Source: Synechococcus sp. WH 8020
GTDB taxonomy: Bacteria; Cyanobacteriota; Cyanobacteriia; PCC-6307; Cyanobiaceae
Length of the DNA stretch: 64,000 nucleotides
NCBI RefSeq assembly: GCF_001040845.1
Contig: NZ_CP011941.1
Coordinates: 763,744-827,743, forward strand
Reading direction: 5' to 3'
Part shown: positions 17,298 to 25,640 of the stretch, piece after piece
Numbering within the stretch: position 1 is the stretch's first letter
How the letters are laid out: each line of letters opens with the position of its first letter
Position numbers and translations under genes: made by a program
The notes under the pieces: generated by a model
What the model was told of the DNA's origin: nothing
Database searches by the model: none
What the model saw: the letters and a program-made list of their open reading frames with translations, nothing else

Positions 17298-18426
17298 CGC
17301 GTTGAAAGCGGGACAGTGTTCGCTCCTCCAGGGAATCGCCAGCGAGGTTGATCATGGCGTCGAGTGAAGTTGATGATAAAAATTCTTGGACTAGCGCTTG
17401 AGCTTCATCGCGTAAGCAATGGTCAGGTTGTTGGCAGGTGTCTTGGCAATCATTCGCGCAGTCCAAACTGTTCTTGGCTTGCGTTGATGGTGTGGAAGCA
17501 TCGGCGCTTGATGGGGTTGTCTGTTCAACTGTTGCCGCTGATGTCTGCTGTTCCGGTCTTGGCTGTGGCAATAATTCAGGATTCAGAACTCCATCAAAAA
17601 CAGCTACGGCAGGTCCTGTCATAAACACGGAGCCTTCGGGATCGGGCCAGCTGATCTCGAGTGGACCGCCCGGGAGTTTTACCGTGGCCTCTGATCCCGA
17701 TAACCCGAGCAACGTTGCGGCAACGAGTGTGGCGCAGGCCCCCGTTCCGCAAGCAAGGGTTGGACCTGCTCCGCGTTCCCACACGCGGATTTCAAGGGTC
17801 TGTTCGTCGATCACTTCCAGGAAGTGAACATTGGTTTTGGCGGGAAATAAAGGAGCGACCTCCAGTGCCGATCCCCATGCATCAAAGGGAATGGACTTGA
17901 GGTCTTGCACGGGCACCACCACATGAGGATTGCCCATGCCCACAGCCGCGAGCTGAAGGGTGCAGCCCTGGAGATCAATGTCCCCTTGTGGAAGTCCAGA
18001 CCGTCCTTTCGGAAGCGTGGTTGGAATTTGATCCGAATTCAGAAATGGCTGACCCATATCAACTCGGATCTGTCCGTCTTCACATAGTTCAGGGACGATG
18101 ACGCCCGCCATGGTTTCGGTTCTCCAGGTTCGTCCTGGCTGATCTCCATCGCTATCAGCCAGAAAACGGGCTAGGCAGCGAATGCCATTGCCGCACATCT
18201 CTGCTTCGCTTCCATCCGCATTGAAAATGCGCATCCTCAGTTCTTCGCCCTGCTGTGGGGGCAGGGCCAAAATCAATCCATCGCCTCCGATCCCAAAGCG
18301 TCGATCACAGATCTGGCGCACCCAATTTGGATCTGGTTCGGTGATGTTGAGAGGAAGTTGTCCAGCACGACCTTCCAACAACACGAAGTCATTGCCTAAG
18401 CCCTGGTACTTGCTGAATTGGATCAT
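17284..18426 (-). CDS. dapF: Diaminopimelate epimerase with a Cys-rich C-terminal extension
   Basis: Converts LL- to meso-diaminopimelate for lysine and peptidoglycan. The epimerase fold covers residues 1 to about 284 with both catalytic cysteines: C78 in AEMCGNGIRC and C226 in LACGTGACATL. Usual DapF proteins end here; this one continues to 380. The extra part has a Pro/Gln/Ser/Thr linker (about 285-320), four cysteines at 323, 327, 331 and 337, and a helical end with ALVQEFLSSTSLDAMINLAG. The start at 18426 (MIQFSKYQGLGNDF) is the family start and has GGAG eight bases upstream; the frame is open to 18486 with weaker support. The end overlaps the cysteine desulfurase start by 14 bases. Confidence 0.93.
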   Translation of the reverse strand: MIQFSKYQGLGNDFVLLEGRAGQLPLNITEPDPNWVRQICDRRFGIGGDGLILALPPQQGEELRMRIFNADGSEAEMCGNGIRCLARFLADSDGDQPGRTWRTETMAGVIVPELCEDGQIRVDMGQPFLNSDQIPTTLPKGRSGLPQGDIDLQGCTLQLAAVGMGNPHVVVPVQDLKSIPFDAWGSALEVAPLFPAKTNVHFLEVIDEQTLEIRVWERGAGPTLACGTGACATLVAATLLGLSGSEATVKLPGGPLEISWPDPEGSVFMTGPAVAVFDGVLNPELLPQPRPEQQTSAATVEQTTPSSADASTPSTQAKNSLDCANDCQDTCQQPDHCLRDEAQALVQEFLSSTSLDAMINLAGDSLEERTLSRFQRDERP

Positions 18427-19170
18427 CTCCTCAAACTCCAGTATGGAACTGGGTTCCTTGAATGTTTCCATGACCAGTATTGACACCCATTACGATACGT
18501 TACATGTGCTATTTGATCATCCTATTCGACACTCGTGCTGAAGACGCTTAGCCCTTTGAAGATTGCCTATCGAGCCTCTCTGCTTCTGTCGTTTCTAGCA
18601 ATATCAAAGATAACGAGATTTGTCTCATAGCTTTACTGGCTCCTCTCAAAGTATTTAATTTGCTTAAGTCCTATTGAAATTAGTCACTACTGCAAACCGT
18701 ATGTCTTTTGGAATCGTAGATCTGAATTGCCCCGATCTTTTATTTGCTCGGCCTCACTCAAAGCCTTCTCAGTAATTAAAAGTCTAAGCATCATATTTAG
18801 TGATGGGTAAAGATCTCCTGTTCCGCTCTTGCTGGCCTGGCGCGACAGACCGAACGTTCGATGAATGCCCTGTCATGTCAATGCTTTTCAGCGATCAGCC
18901 AGCGTTGATCCAGCCAGCAGCCCTAGGGGAGCCCTTGCCCATGCTGTGTGTTCATGCTCGGTTGCTTTTCCTGATCGTGGAGGGAACGGACCTCCTTTGA
19001 CCTGTCATGAGTGACGCTATCAGGTAGATAGTGCGGCTCATATGTATTAAGTATACGATTCAGTGATTATATTGAAATGCATGGCTTCTTCTTGATTAGC
19101 CCTTTAAGCCCAATGTAATCTCATGATCATTAAAAACAGCAGGCTAAGGGGCGTTCGGAGGATTTCAGTA
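18427..19170. other. Gene-poor AT-rich stretch at the left edge of the accessory region
   Basis: No convincing gene of normal size. Base composition is AT-rich up to about 18800, then there is a more GC-rich patch at about 18800-19000 with an open frame on the plus strand and part of a small open frame on the minus strand. A hairpin GGAGG-GAACGGA-CCTCC lies near 18979-18995. No tRNA, terminator with T-run or repeat array was seen. Confidence 0.5.
18687..18794 (-). CDS. Possible 35-residue small protein or gene remnant
   Basis: Function not recognised. The frame from ATG 18794 to TAG gives a 35-residue, charged, helical-looking sequence containing LLITEKALSEAEQIKDRG and ending FQKTYGLQ. The same frame stays open upstream to about 18873 without another ATG, so this could be the tail of a decayed longer gene. 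No good ribosome site is present (GGAG lies about 18 bases before the ATG). Codon use looks plausible but the size makes chance hard to exclude. Confidence 0.25.
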   Translation of the reverse strand: MMLRLLITEKALSEAEQIKDRGNSDLRFQKTYGLQ

Positions 19171-19239
19171 ATGTCTACAAGCGACTTTGTCGTGGACTGC
19201 GTGCAGGCCTCGCTCGCTCGCGATCTCATCCAATTTTGA
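19171..19239 (+). CDS. Candidate 22-residue micro-ORF with a strong ribosome site
   Basis: ATG at 19171 preceded by GGAGG with nine bases of spacing, followed by 22 codons (begins MSTSDFVVDCVQ, ends RDLIQF) and TGA. The ribosome site is better than that of many annotated genes in the window. Nothing is recognised in the peptide; it has one cysteine and a mildly amphipathic character. It could be a real microprotein, a leader peptide or chance. Confidence 0.3.
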   Translation: MSTSDFVVDCVQASLARDLIQF

Positions 19240-19465
19240 GATAACCCTCCACAGAATTACGCATCATCTGAGCTGTATTCGGCATCGATAGGGGTGCGAG
19301 GTCACGTCTGTCCTTTCTGCTGGCTCCTCGTAGCTTCTCTTCCTAAGTCTCCTTTCCTATTGAGCATTGCTATCTCAAGGCTTGGTTCTCAGCGTTTCCG
19401 ATCTAGAGGATCTCCATAGGTCCATGTTTAATCGGTTCTTATAATGATCTGTCTGCAGTCATTCA

Positions 19466-19690
19466 ATGGAGTTCCACGGGTCTTTGCTTCAGCTAAAAGC
19501 TGCTGTTGAAAAACTTGGTGTGCCTTGTCATTGGGAGCACCGACACGATTTTGAATCTGCTTTTTTTGACGATGAAGTCAGTAACCTTAAATTGAATTGG
19601 TGGCCTTCCACAGGCGTCATTCAAATGGTTGGCGATCCTGAAGTCAGGGAGGACATGTGGAATCGTCTTCTATTGGCTTTAGATCTTTGA
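19466..19690 (+). CDS. Small conserved-looking hypothetical protein, 74 residues
   Basis: Function not recognised. The 74-residue frame begins MEFHGSLLQLKAAVEKLGVP, has a polar middle (HWEHRHDFESAFFDDE) and ends with KLNWWPSTGVIQMVGD followed by MWNRLLLALDL. The NWWPSTG segment and balanced composition look like a folded protein, possibly an alpha/beta domain in which the WWPSTG turn precedes a strand and a C-terminal helix. No clear ribosome site precedes the ATG. It lies alone in the accessory region between dapF and hfq, on the same strand as the DUF1651 gene. Confidence 0.55.
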   Translation: MEFHGSLLQLKAAVEKLGVPCHWEHRHDFESAFFDDEVSNLKLNWWPSTGVIQMVGDPEVREDMWNRLLLALDL

Positions 19691-20147
19691 TCTACCCCCC
19701 TCTTCGCTGGCTCTTTAGCGCCTTCCCCTCCTCATCGTGGGGTTTGATCAGTTCATCCTCAAGATGAAACACGCATGCAACTAGTGTCGTGTAGTTTTTG
19801 AGGAAAGAGGGGTTATCACCTGCTTGGTTGTCATCTGTGGTTCATCCAGAGATTGGAGAGAGTGGTTGTCGTTGATGGGCCTTTGATTCCATTTGACCTG
19901 AATCGTTTGGTTCCTTGGAGACGTACAGACCATTCAGGCCGCTTCTGAGCCGTACAAATCTGCATCAGGAGGACTAAGACGGACTATGAATGCTGAACAG
20001 CAAGCGAAGAGCATTCAAACGGTCTGATCGAGAGCTGACTCATCTTTTTCTCAGATTTCTCAGCATTCTCTCAGTTCACTATCAGATCTCTTTAGGCAAA
20101 GATTCATTGAAGTGCGGTAACTATAAACAATCATTGGTTTACCAACA
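19691..20147. other. Intergenic stretch without a supported gene
   Basis: No convincing gene. A weak hairpin of CCCC and GGGG (about 19725-19742) follows the 74-residue ORF and may end its transcript. An AGGAGG sequence near 19970 precedes a 13-codon frame starting at the ATG at 19986, and a second overlapping frame starts at 19990; neither looks like a known protein. No tRNA was seen. Confidence 0.4.
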
Positions 20148-20375
20148 ATGGAAGGCTGGCTGCAAGATTCTCAAAAGTATTGGTCTGTGAGATTTCATAG
20201 TGACCCGGACATACGTAATGACGATGCTCGCGTTCTGGTTGATCATGGACGAGAGATGCCTCCTGGACAACCTGCTCTGCTGTTGTCACGCAGATATATG
20301 AGGTACGAGGACGCTGTCAGTCTCTGGAAACATCTGATACGAGGTGGCTGGGAGGAAACAAATGCTGTTTGGTGA
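20148..20375 (+). CDS. DUF1651 family protein
   Basis: A 75-residue protein matching the DUF1651 family, which to my knowledge is nearly restricted to marine Synechococcus and Prochlorococcus and has no assigned function. The family pattern is visible: the start GWLQDSQKYWSVRFHSDP, then the central RVLVDHGREMPPGQPALLLS, then RRYMRYEDAVSLWKHLI and the end GGWEETNAVW. It is cytosolic, with no signal or membrane segment. Such genes often occur in variable parts of these genomes, as here: it stands alone between two non-coding stretches, near a recombinase gene. Confidence 0.82.
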   Translation: MEGWLQDSQKYWSVRFHSDPDIRNDDARVLVDHGREMPPGQPALLLSRRYMRYEDAVSLWKHLIRGGWEETNAVW

Positions 20376-20968
20376 GGCTAGCTAGGAGATTAAGCCGGTT
20401 ACGCAAAGTAGATCTGATGATAAAGCTTAGTGAGTCTACTTATCACTATTGGTTGGTTTTATTCGCTTCGTAAAGAGTTCGATCGTTGTTAGATCAGGTT
20501 ATTATAGGTCGTTTTCATCCGTCTCTTGCAATGATTCCCTGAAAAATACCTATCTCAGGTAGGTCTATCTATCGCAGAATGGGTGAAGTGGCATTTGTTT
20601 GTCGGATTGAAGAGGTATTCTTTTGTTGAGCCTGTGTCGCTAAGAAGCTGAGTATTTTGTGCGTGCGCTTTAGGGGCCTCTGGTGAGGGATTGATAGCAA
20701 TCTGACCAATTTTAATGATCGTCCGCCTCACTCCTAAATCCTCACTGAAGCAATTGGAACATGGTTTGATCTGTCACTGTCGTGGATTGGCGTGACGGGG
20801 CATCACTCTCATGGTCGCTGATCCTTGTAGAGATCATTCAGGCCGTAATTTCGGGTTTTTCTCCATGTCTTGACGATCTTTTCACAACGACTGGAAATTC
20901 TTGTTTTGATTTAAATCAGACAGTTCACTATTGGAAATTTTTTTGTAAAAGCTTTCATTCTCTGATTT
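20376..20968. other. Non-coding stretch between DUF1651 gene and integrase
   Basis: About 590 bases, AT-rich, with no supported gene on either strand. The short inverted repeat ACCTA-TCTCAGG-TAGGT lies near 20549-20565. The recombinase stop codon is at the right edge, so an attachment site could lie here, but no duplicated core was found by eye. Confidence 0.4.
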
Positions 20969-22216
20969 TTATTCCAACTGCTCCAATGCCTTCCGCATTG
21001 TCTCCAAACCCACTGAGCTATAGGTACCACTACCTTTGCTCTTTTTTGGACTGTGGCCAAGCAACTTGCCAATGGTCCTCTCATTTACTTCCTTTGTCCG
21101 AAGACACGATGCTGCCCAGTCACGTGTTGCTTTGGGTGATACACCGATGATGTCATTCCAGTGCATTCCTTCCGCCCAGCGTGCTCTATTTGGGTTGTAA
21201 GCCCAGGGGAATATCAAGCCAGAGTTACCGGCCGAGCACTCACTTCCCGAGCGCATGATCTCCATCAGCTTGGGATGTATGGGAATCGTTCTCTGTCTGA
21301 AAGCGCTCTTCAGGGGCCTTGTCTCATGTCCCTTGAAGCTGATCGTTCCCTCGTTCAGATCCATGTCTTCCCAACGGAGTCCTGCTGCCTCTGAGGCATG
21401 ACTCCCTGTCCATCTGAGGACATGCCAGAGCAGTTGATGGTGTTTAGGCAGGTTCTGCCATCTCTCATCGGCTTGGTCCAGTCTCACCACCTTCTTGACC
21501 CTGGCCTTGCTCGTCACCTTCTTGTTCAATCCTTCCATCGGGTTGCTTTGGATCCAACCCTCATCCACGGCCACGTTGTACAAGCCAGAGAGATACCTCA
21601 GGCGAGTCTTGGTCGTGCTGGCTGCTGTGGTCGTCAGCAGGTGCTTCCTGTAGTTCAGAGCGTCATCTCTGGTTAGCTCCGTAATGAATTGTTTGTGGGA
21701 GTGCTCCATCAGCTTCCCTAGATTCCTCTCCCACTCCTTCTTGGTGGACGGCGCAGGGCTCTTCGACAGGGTTGCAAGCTCTAGCAGGTCATCAGCCGTC
21801 TTGGGCGTCTTGGTGGTCCCCTTCAGGACTCTCTTGGTTAGGCGGTGGAGCTCCTCATCGTGAGGGTTGATGTTCTCTGGGTCATCAAGGCGTATGAACT
21901 CCCTGCTGGTCGTCTGCGCCAGATCGTGGCTGTCTACGTTTTTAGGGAACTGGTTCTTCATTGGCAGGAGTGACAGGAGCTTCTGCTCTGGCATGACCTG
22001 CTGGCCCCTGGCCTCCCTGATGAGCTGGTCGGTCTCTTTGAGGAACTCAACAGCGTTCTTCTTTGCCTCATTGAGTGTCTTGCCTGCCTTGCGGCGCCAC
22101 GTTGCGCACCCGATGCTGCCTCTGAGCTTTGGAGGGACAGACCGGATGAAATACCAGCCATCCCGACCTGTTCTTCGGGTGAGATAGCGAGGTTTAGAGG
22201 AGGTCGCCATAGGCAT
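20969..22216 (-). CDS. Tyrosine recombinase / phage-type integrase, first catalytic Arg replaced by His
   Basis: Site-specific recombinase of 415 residues. The N-terminal part (about 1-70) is an arm-type or DUF6538-like region (KPRYLTRRTGRDGWYFIRSVP); the core-binding domain covers about 140-230; the catalytic domain follows. Visible active-site residues are K303, K362 and R365 in SPKATRDWAAS, H388 in KLLGHSP and Y399 in GTYSSVG. The position that normally holds the first catalytic arginine (TGxRxSE) reads TGSHASE, with H273 encoded by CAT. That would normally impair the enzyme. The ATG at 22216 is chosen for GGGGG eight bases upstream; the frame begins at 22231. No adjoining tRNA or structural phage genes. 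Confidence 0.85.
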   Translation of the reverse strand: MPMATSSKPRYLTRRTGRDGWYFIRSVPPKLRGSIGCATWRRKAGKTLNEAKKNAVEFLKETDQLIREARGQQVMPEQKLLSLLPMKNQFPKNVDSHDLAQTTSREFIRLDDPENINPHDEELHRLTKRVLKGTTKTPKTADDLLELATLSKSPAPSTKKEWERNLGKLMEHSHKQFITELTRDDALNYRKHLLTTTAASTTKTRLRYLSGLYNVAVDEGWIQSNPMEGLNKKVTSKARVKKVVRLDQADERWQNLPKHHQLLWHVLRWTGSHASEAAGLRWEDMDLNEGTISFKGHETRPLKSAFRQRTIPIHPKLMEIMRSGSECSAGNSGLIFPWAYNPNRARWAEGMHWNDIIGVSPKATRDWAASCLRTKEVNERTIGKLLGHSPKKSKGSGTYSSVGLETMRKALEQLE

Positions 22217-22586
22217 GGACCAGTCCCCCAATTCCTACTTGTTTTGTCGCTCTGTGGATCAGATCTTCCTTTCGATTTCGACTGGACCTAACGCCTACGG
22301 CTGCTTTGCGTTGCTTGATGGTCAGGACATTCAACCCCGACCGTGATGGATGTACACATGTAGTGGCAAATTTGGAGTATCTCTTGTTGATAAACCCCAC
22401 ATGTGGAGCTGTCGATGGTTGTGGCGTTGATGCTGATGTCGTTGATGGTGTTGGTTGTTCTGGGAGATGACCTGCTCGCGCGTTAACCATCAAGACGCTG
22501 TCCTCACAGAGATTGATGAGGGCCGCGATGACGAGCTCTCTTGGGGGGACAGGCTTCATCGTTGATCGGTTTGCGTCGGGACTCAT
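22194..22586 (-). CDS. Possible small protein upstream of the integrase
   Basis: Function not recognised. The frame gives 130 residues from 22586, or 121 from an internal ATG at 22559 (MKPVPPRELVIAALINLCED). The N-terminal 35 residues look like a real helical segment with G/C-ended codons; the middle is Ser/Thr/Pro-rich and the end is basic. It overlaps the integrase start by about 23 bases. It could be a small accessory gene of the integrated element or a frame left over from a decayed gene. Confidence 0.35.
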   Translation of the reverse strand: MSPDANRSTMKPVPPRELVIAALINLCEDSVLMVNARAGHLPEQPTPSTTSASTPQPSTAPHVGFINKRYSKFATTCVHPSRSGLNVLTIKQRKAAVGVRSSRNRKEDLIHRATKQVGIGGLVHAYGDLL

Positions 22587-22759
22587 TGTTTTGGAGATCG
22601 ATCAACCGGCGCTGCTCTAGCTGCCCTGTTATCTATGCCCAGATTCTATGCCCAGTTGTTGGTCAATAGCTAGTTATCAGCGGGGATCTAAACTCTCGTG
22701 TCCTATGCTCCGGACCTTGCTGAATTGCAGCATGACATGTCCGATCCCTTTGTGATCCT

Positions 22760-22990
22760 ATGGAGCCAAGTTCCTTTGATCCGAGCTTGCCCAGCATTCG
22801 TTTGCTGCAGACATGGATTCGCGAACGGAAAATTCTCAGCCTTGAATTAAATGATGGACGTCGGCTGATTGGAGTCCTGATCTGGCAAGACCAACATTGT
22901 TTGGCCCTGCAACCCACTGACTCTGATGAACCGGTTTTGATCAGTCGAACCGCCATGCAGCTGGTCAGGCCGTTGCCCCGAGGTCTTTGA
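22760..22990 (+). CDS. hfq: Cyanobacterial-type Hfq
   Basis: Small Sm-fold protein of 76 residues. The family start LPSIRLLQTWIRERK is followed by the Sm1 strands LNDGRRLIGVLIWQDQHCLAL and the Sm2-like VLISRTAMQLVRPL. Cyanobacterial Hfq differs from the enterobacterial type in the RNA-binding residues; in Synechocystis it is reported to act in motility by binding the pilus ATPase PilB1, and whether the marine form does so is unknown. It is shortly upstream of leuS on the same strand. The family start at 22760 fits other cyanobacterial proteins. Confidence 0.88.
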   Translation: MEPSSFDPSLPSIRLLQTWIRERKILSLELNDGRRLIGVLIWQDQHCLALQPTDSDEPVLISRTAMQLVRPLPRGL

Positions 22991-23032
22991 AAACAGCATT
23001 TGTGTCACGATCTCTCCAAATGGTCCTTTGCC

Positions 23033-25636
23033 GTGACGGCTTCCTCGTCCCCATCCTCTAACGCAGCCTCTTCGGCCACTGATCGGTATCAACCCCTAGC
23101 GCTCGAAGAGCGATGGCAAGCGCTTTGGAAGGATCAGCGCCTCTATGAAACGCAGATCCCGAAGCCAGGGCAGCGAGCTTTTTATGCCTTGTCGATGTTT
23201 CCGTACCCCTCGGGAACACTTCATATGGGGCATGTCCGCAATTACGTGATTACGGATGTGATTGCTCGGGTGCAACGCATGCGGGGTGATGCAGTGCTGC
23301 ATCCCATGGGGTGGGATGCCTTTGGCTTACCCGCCGAAAATGCCGCGATCGAACGGAAGATCGACCCCGGTGTTTGGACAGACAGCAACATTGCTCAGAT
23401 GCGCGGCCAATTGGATCGTCTGGGGTTATCGATTGATTGGGATCGCGAGGTGGCAACCTGCCACAGCGACTACTACCGCTGGACGCAATGGTTGTTCCTG
23501 GAACTGCATTCCGGCGGCCTTGCCTATCAAAAGGAAGCCACTGTCAATTGGGATCCCGTTGATCAAACGGTGCTCGCGAACGAGCAAGTGGATGCTGATG
23601 GTCGCTCCTGGCGTTCGGGAGCGTTGGTGGAAAAGCGAGATTTGCGCCAATGGTTTTTACGCATCACGGATTACGCCGATGCCCTGCTTGATGATCTCGA
23701 TCAACTCCAGGGTTGGCCTGAACGTGTCCGCACAATGCAAGCGAATTGGATTGGCCGCTCCATTGGTGCGGAGATCGATTTCCAAGTGGAAGCCCATCAA
23801 GGGACTTCCATCACCGTTTTCACCACGCGTCCAGACACGTTGTTTGGAGTGAGCTATCTGGTTTTAGCTCCTGATCACGCCCTCGTTGACCAACTCACCA
23901 CAAACGAAGAACGCATCTCGGTGACTGCGTTCAGGGATCTCATGGCTGAACTCAGTCAAGAGGAGCGTACGTCTGATGATCAACCAAAACGCGGCGTTCC
24001 GACCGGCGCTTTCGCTATCAATCCGGCCAACGGTCAATCGATTCCCATCTGGATTGCTGATTACGTGCTGGCTGATTACGGAACGGGCGCTGTCATGGGT
24101 GTACCGGCCCATGACATTCGAGATTTTTCATTCGCTCGACAACACGAATTGCCTGTTCAAAGGGTGATTGAAGTCTCTGGCACCAATGAACATCTCAGTG
24201 ATGGTGAAGCCTGGACAGGACCAGGAACACTGATTCATAGTGATGGCTTCAGCGGTTTAAGCAATGAAGAGGCTAAAACTGCGATTACAAATCATGGGGC
24301 CGAAAACGGTTGGGCTCGGGCTAAACGTCAATACAGACTTCGCGATTGGTTGATCTCAAGGCAAAGATATTGGGGGTGTCCCATTCCAATCATTCATTGC
24401 GATGATTGTGGTGCTGTTCCGGTCCCCCGCGACCAGCTTCCTGTGGAATTGCCAACTGGAATTGATCTGAAAGGGGCTGGAGGATCACCTCTCAATCGTG
24501 CAGAGGATTGGGTCAATGTGACCTGCCCCAAATGTGGCAAACCAGCTCGTCGTGAGACCGACACGATGGACACTTTTATGTGTTCATCGTGGTATTTCCT
24601 TCGATTTGCGGATCCTCATAATCGAGATCTTCCATTTGATGCAACCTCCGTTAATCGATGGTTGCCTGTCAAGCAGTATGTGGGGGGGATTGAGCATGCA
24701 ATTCTCCACTTGTTGTATGCGCGCTTTTTTACTAAGGCATTAAAAGATCGGGATTTACTGGAAACCAAAGAACCCTTTGAACGCTTGTTAACGCAAGGCA
24801 TGGTGCAGGGCATCACCTACCGCAATCCAAGAACTGGGCGTTATATCTCCCCGGCAGCCGTCCAGGACGAATCCAATCCCCTCGATCCGGATGACGGTGG
24901 ACCCTTAGAAGTGTTGTTCGAAAAAATGTCCAAGTCGAAGCACAACGGTGTGGATCCTGCGGCTGTGATTGATCGTTATGGCGCCGATACGGCTCGGATG
25001 TTCATTCTTTTCAAAGCTCCTCCAGAAAAGGATTTGGAATGGGATGACGCTGATGTAGAGGGGCAATTTCGTTTCTTGCAGCGTCTTTGGCGTTTGGTGG
25101 ATGCGGAGGTGAACCATGGCGAAACCTCCACCGCAACGGGCGAATCAGACAGCGATATCCGTCGTGCCGTGCACCAGGCAATCAAAGCTGTTAGCGAGGA
25201 CCTCAGTGATGACTTTCAGTTCAACACCGCGATTTCGGAGCTGATGAAGCTCAGCAATTCCCTTTCCTCTGGCTTGGCGCAAGCCTCACCTGGAGTGCGG
25301 ATGGAAGCGATGTCAGCTCTTGTGCGCTTACTGGCGCCATTTGCACCGCATTTGGCCGAGGAGTTTTGGCAACGACTCGGCGGTGAAAACAGTGTTCACT
25401 GTCAGCCGTGGCCTGACCATGATCCAGAGGCCCTGGTCTTGGAGTCCATTGAAGTGGTGATTCAGGTCAAAGGAAAGGTAAGGGGATCGATGTCCGTGGC
25501 CGTTGACTGCAGCAAGGACGAACTAGAGCGCTTGGCTCTTGCGAGTGATGTGGCCCAACGCTGGTTGGAAGGCAAGCCGCCGAGACGAGTCATTGTGGTT
25601 CCAGGAAAGCTCGTCAACCTGGTGCCGAGCTCTTAA
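23033..25636 (+). CDS. leuS: Leucyl-tRNA synthetase
   Basis: Class I aminoacyl-tRNA synthetase that charges tRNA-Leu. It is 867 residues. The HIGH-type motif is in [14 protein letters not shown] near residue 50, the CP1 editing domain covers about 225-420 (with [10 protein letters not shown]), a Cys-containing zinc-like segment ([19 protein letters not shown]) comes before the KMSKSKHNG motif near 630, and the anticodon-binding and C-terminal domains close the protein (VQVKGKVRG-type end). The GTG at 23033 (VTASSSPS) is preferred; a TTG at 23000 would add 11 residues. It follows hfq and is convergent with pgi, with only four bases between the stops. Confidence 0.97.
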   Translation: MTASSSPSSNAASSATDRYQPLALEERWQALWKDQRLYETQIPKPGQRAFYALSMFPYPSGTLHMGHVRNYVITDVIARVQRMRGDAVLHPMGWDAFGLPAENAAIERKIDPGVWTDSNIAQMRGQLDRLGLSIDWDREVATCHSDYYRWTQWLFLELHSGGLAYQKEATVNWDPVDQTVLANEQVDADGRSWRSGALVEKRDLRQWFLRITDYADALLDDLDQLQGWPERVRTMQANWIGRSIGAEIDFQVEAHQGTSITVFTTRPDTLFGVSYLVLAPDHALVDQLTTNEERISVTAFRDLMAELSQEERTSDDQPKRGVPTGAFAINPANGQSIPIWIADYVLADYGTGAVMGVPAHDIRDFSFARQHELPVQRVIEVSGTNEHLSDGEAWTGPGTLIHSDGFSGLSNEEAKTAITNHGAENGWARAKRQYRLRDWLISRQRYWGCPIPIIHCDDCGAVPVPRDQLPVELPTGIDLKGAGGSPLNRAEDWVNVTCPKCGKPARRETDTMDTFMCSSWYFLRFADPHNRDLPFDATSVNRWLPVKQYVGGIEHAILHLLYARFFTKALKDRDLLETKEPFERLLTQGMVQGITYRNPRTGRYISPAAVQDESNPLDPDDGGPLEVLFEKMSKSKHNGVDPAAVIDRYGADTARMFILFKAPPEKDLEWDDADVEGQFRFLQRLWRLVDAEVNHGETSTATGESDSDIRRAVHQAIKAVSEDLSDDFQFNTAISELMKLSNSLSSGLAQASPGVRMEAMSALVRLLAPFAPHLAEEFWQRLGGENSVHCQPWPDHDPEALVLESIEVVIQVKGKVRGSMSVAVDCSKDELERLALASDVAQRWLEGKPPRRVIVVPGKLVNLVPSS

Positions 25637-25640
25637 CGGG

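Noticed and set aside
18800-19000. Plus-strand ORF of 66 residues in the accessory region
   Set aside because: No ribosome site, no recognisable protein and partly antisense to another plausible frame. The local rise in G+C and G/C-ended codons is a hint only.
19990-20190. Plus-strand ORF of 66 residues starting MLNSKRRAFK
   Set aside because: Overlaps the better-supported DUF1651 start, has no family resemblance, and an AGGAGG site nearby fits a different short frame.
20782-21150. Plus-strand ORF over the end of the integrase
   Set aside because: Antisense to the integrase catalytic domain, whose motifs are clear; no ribosome site or known family.
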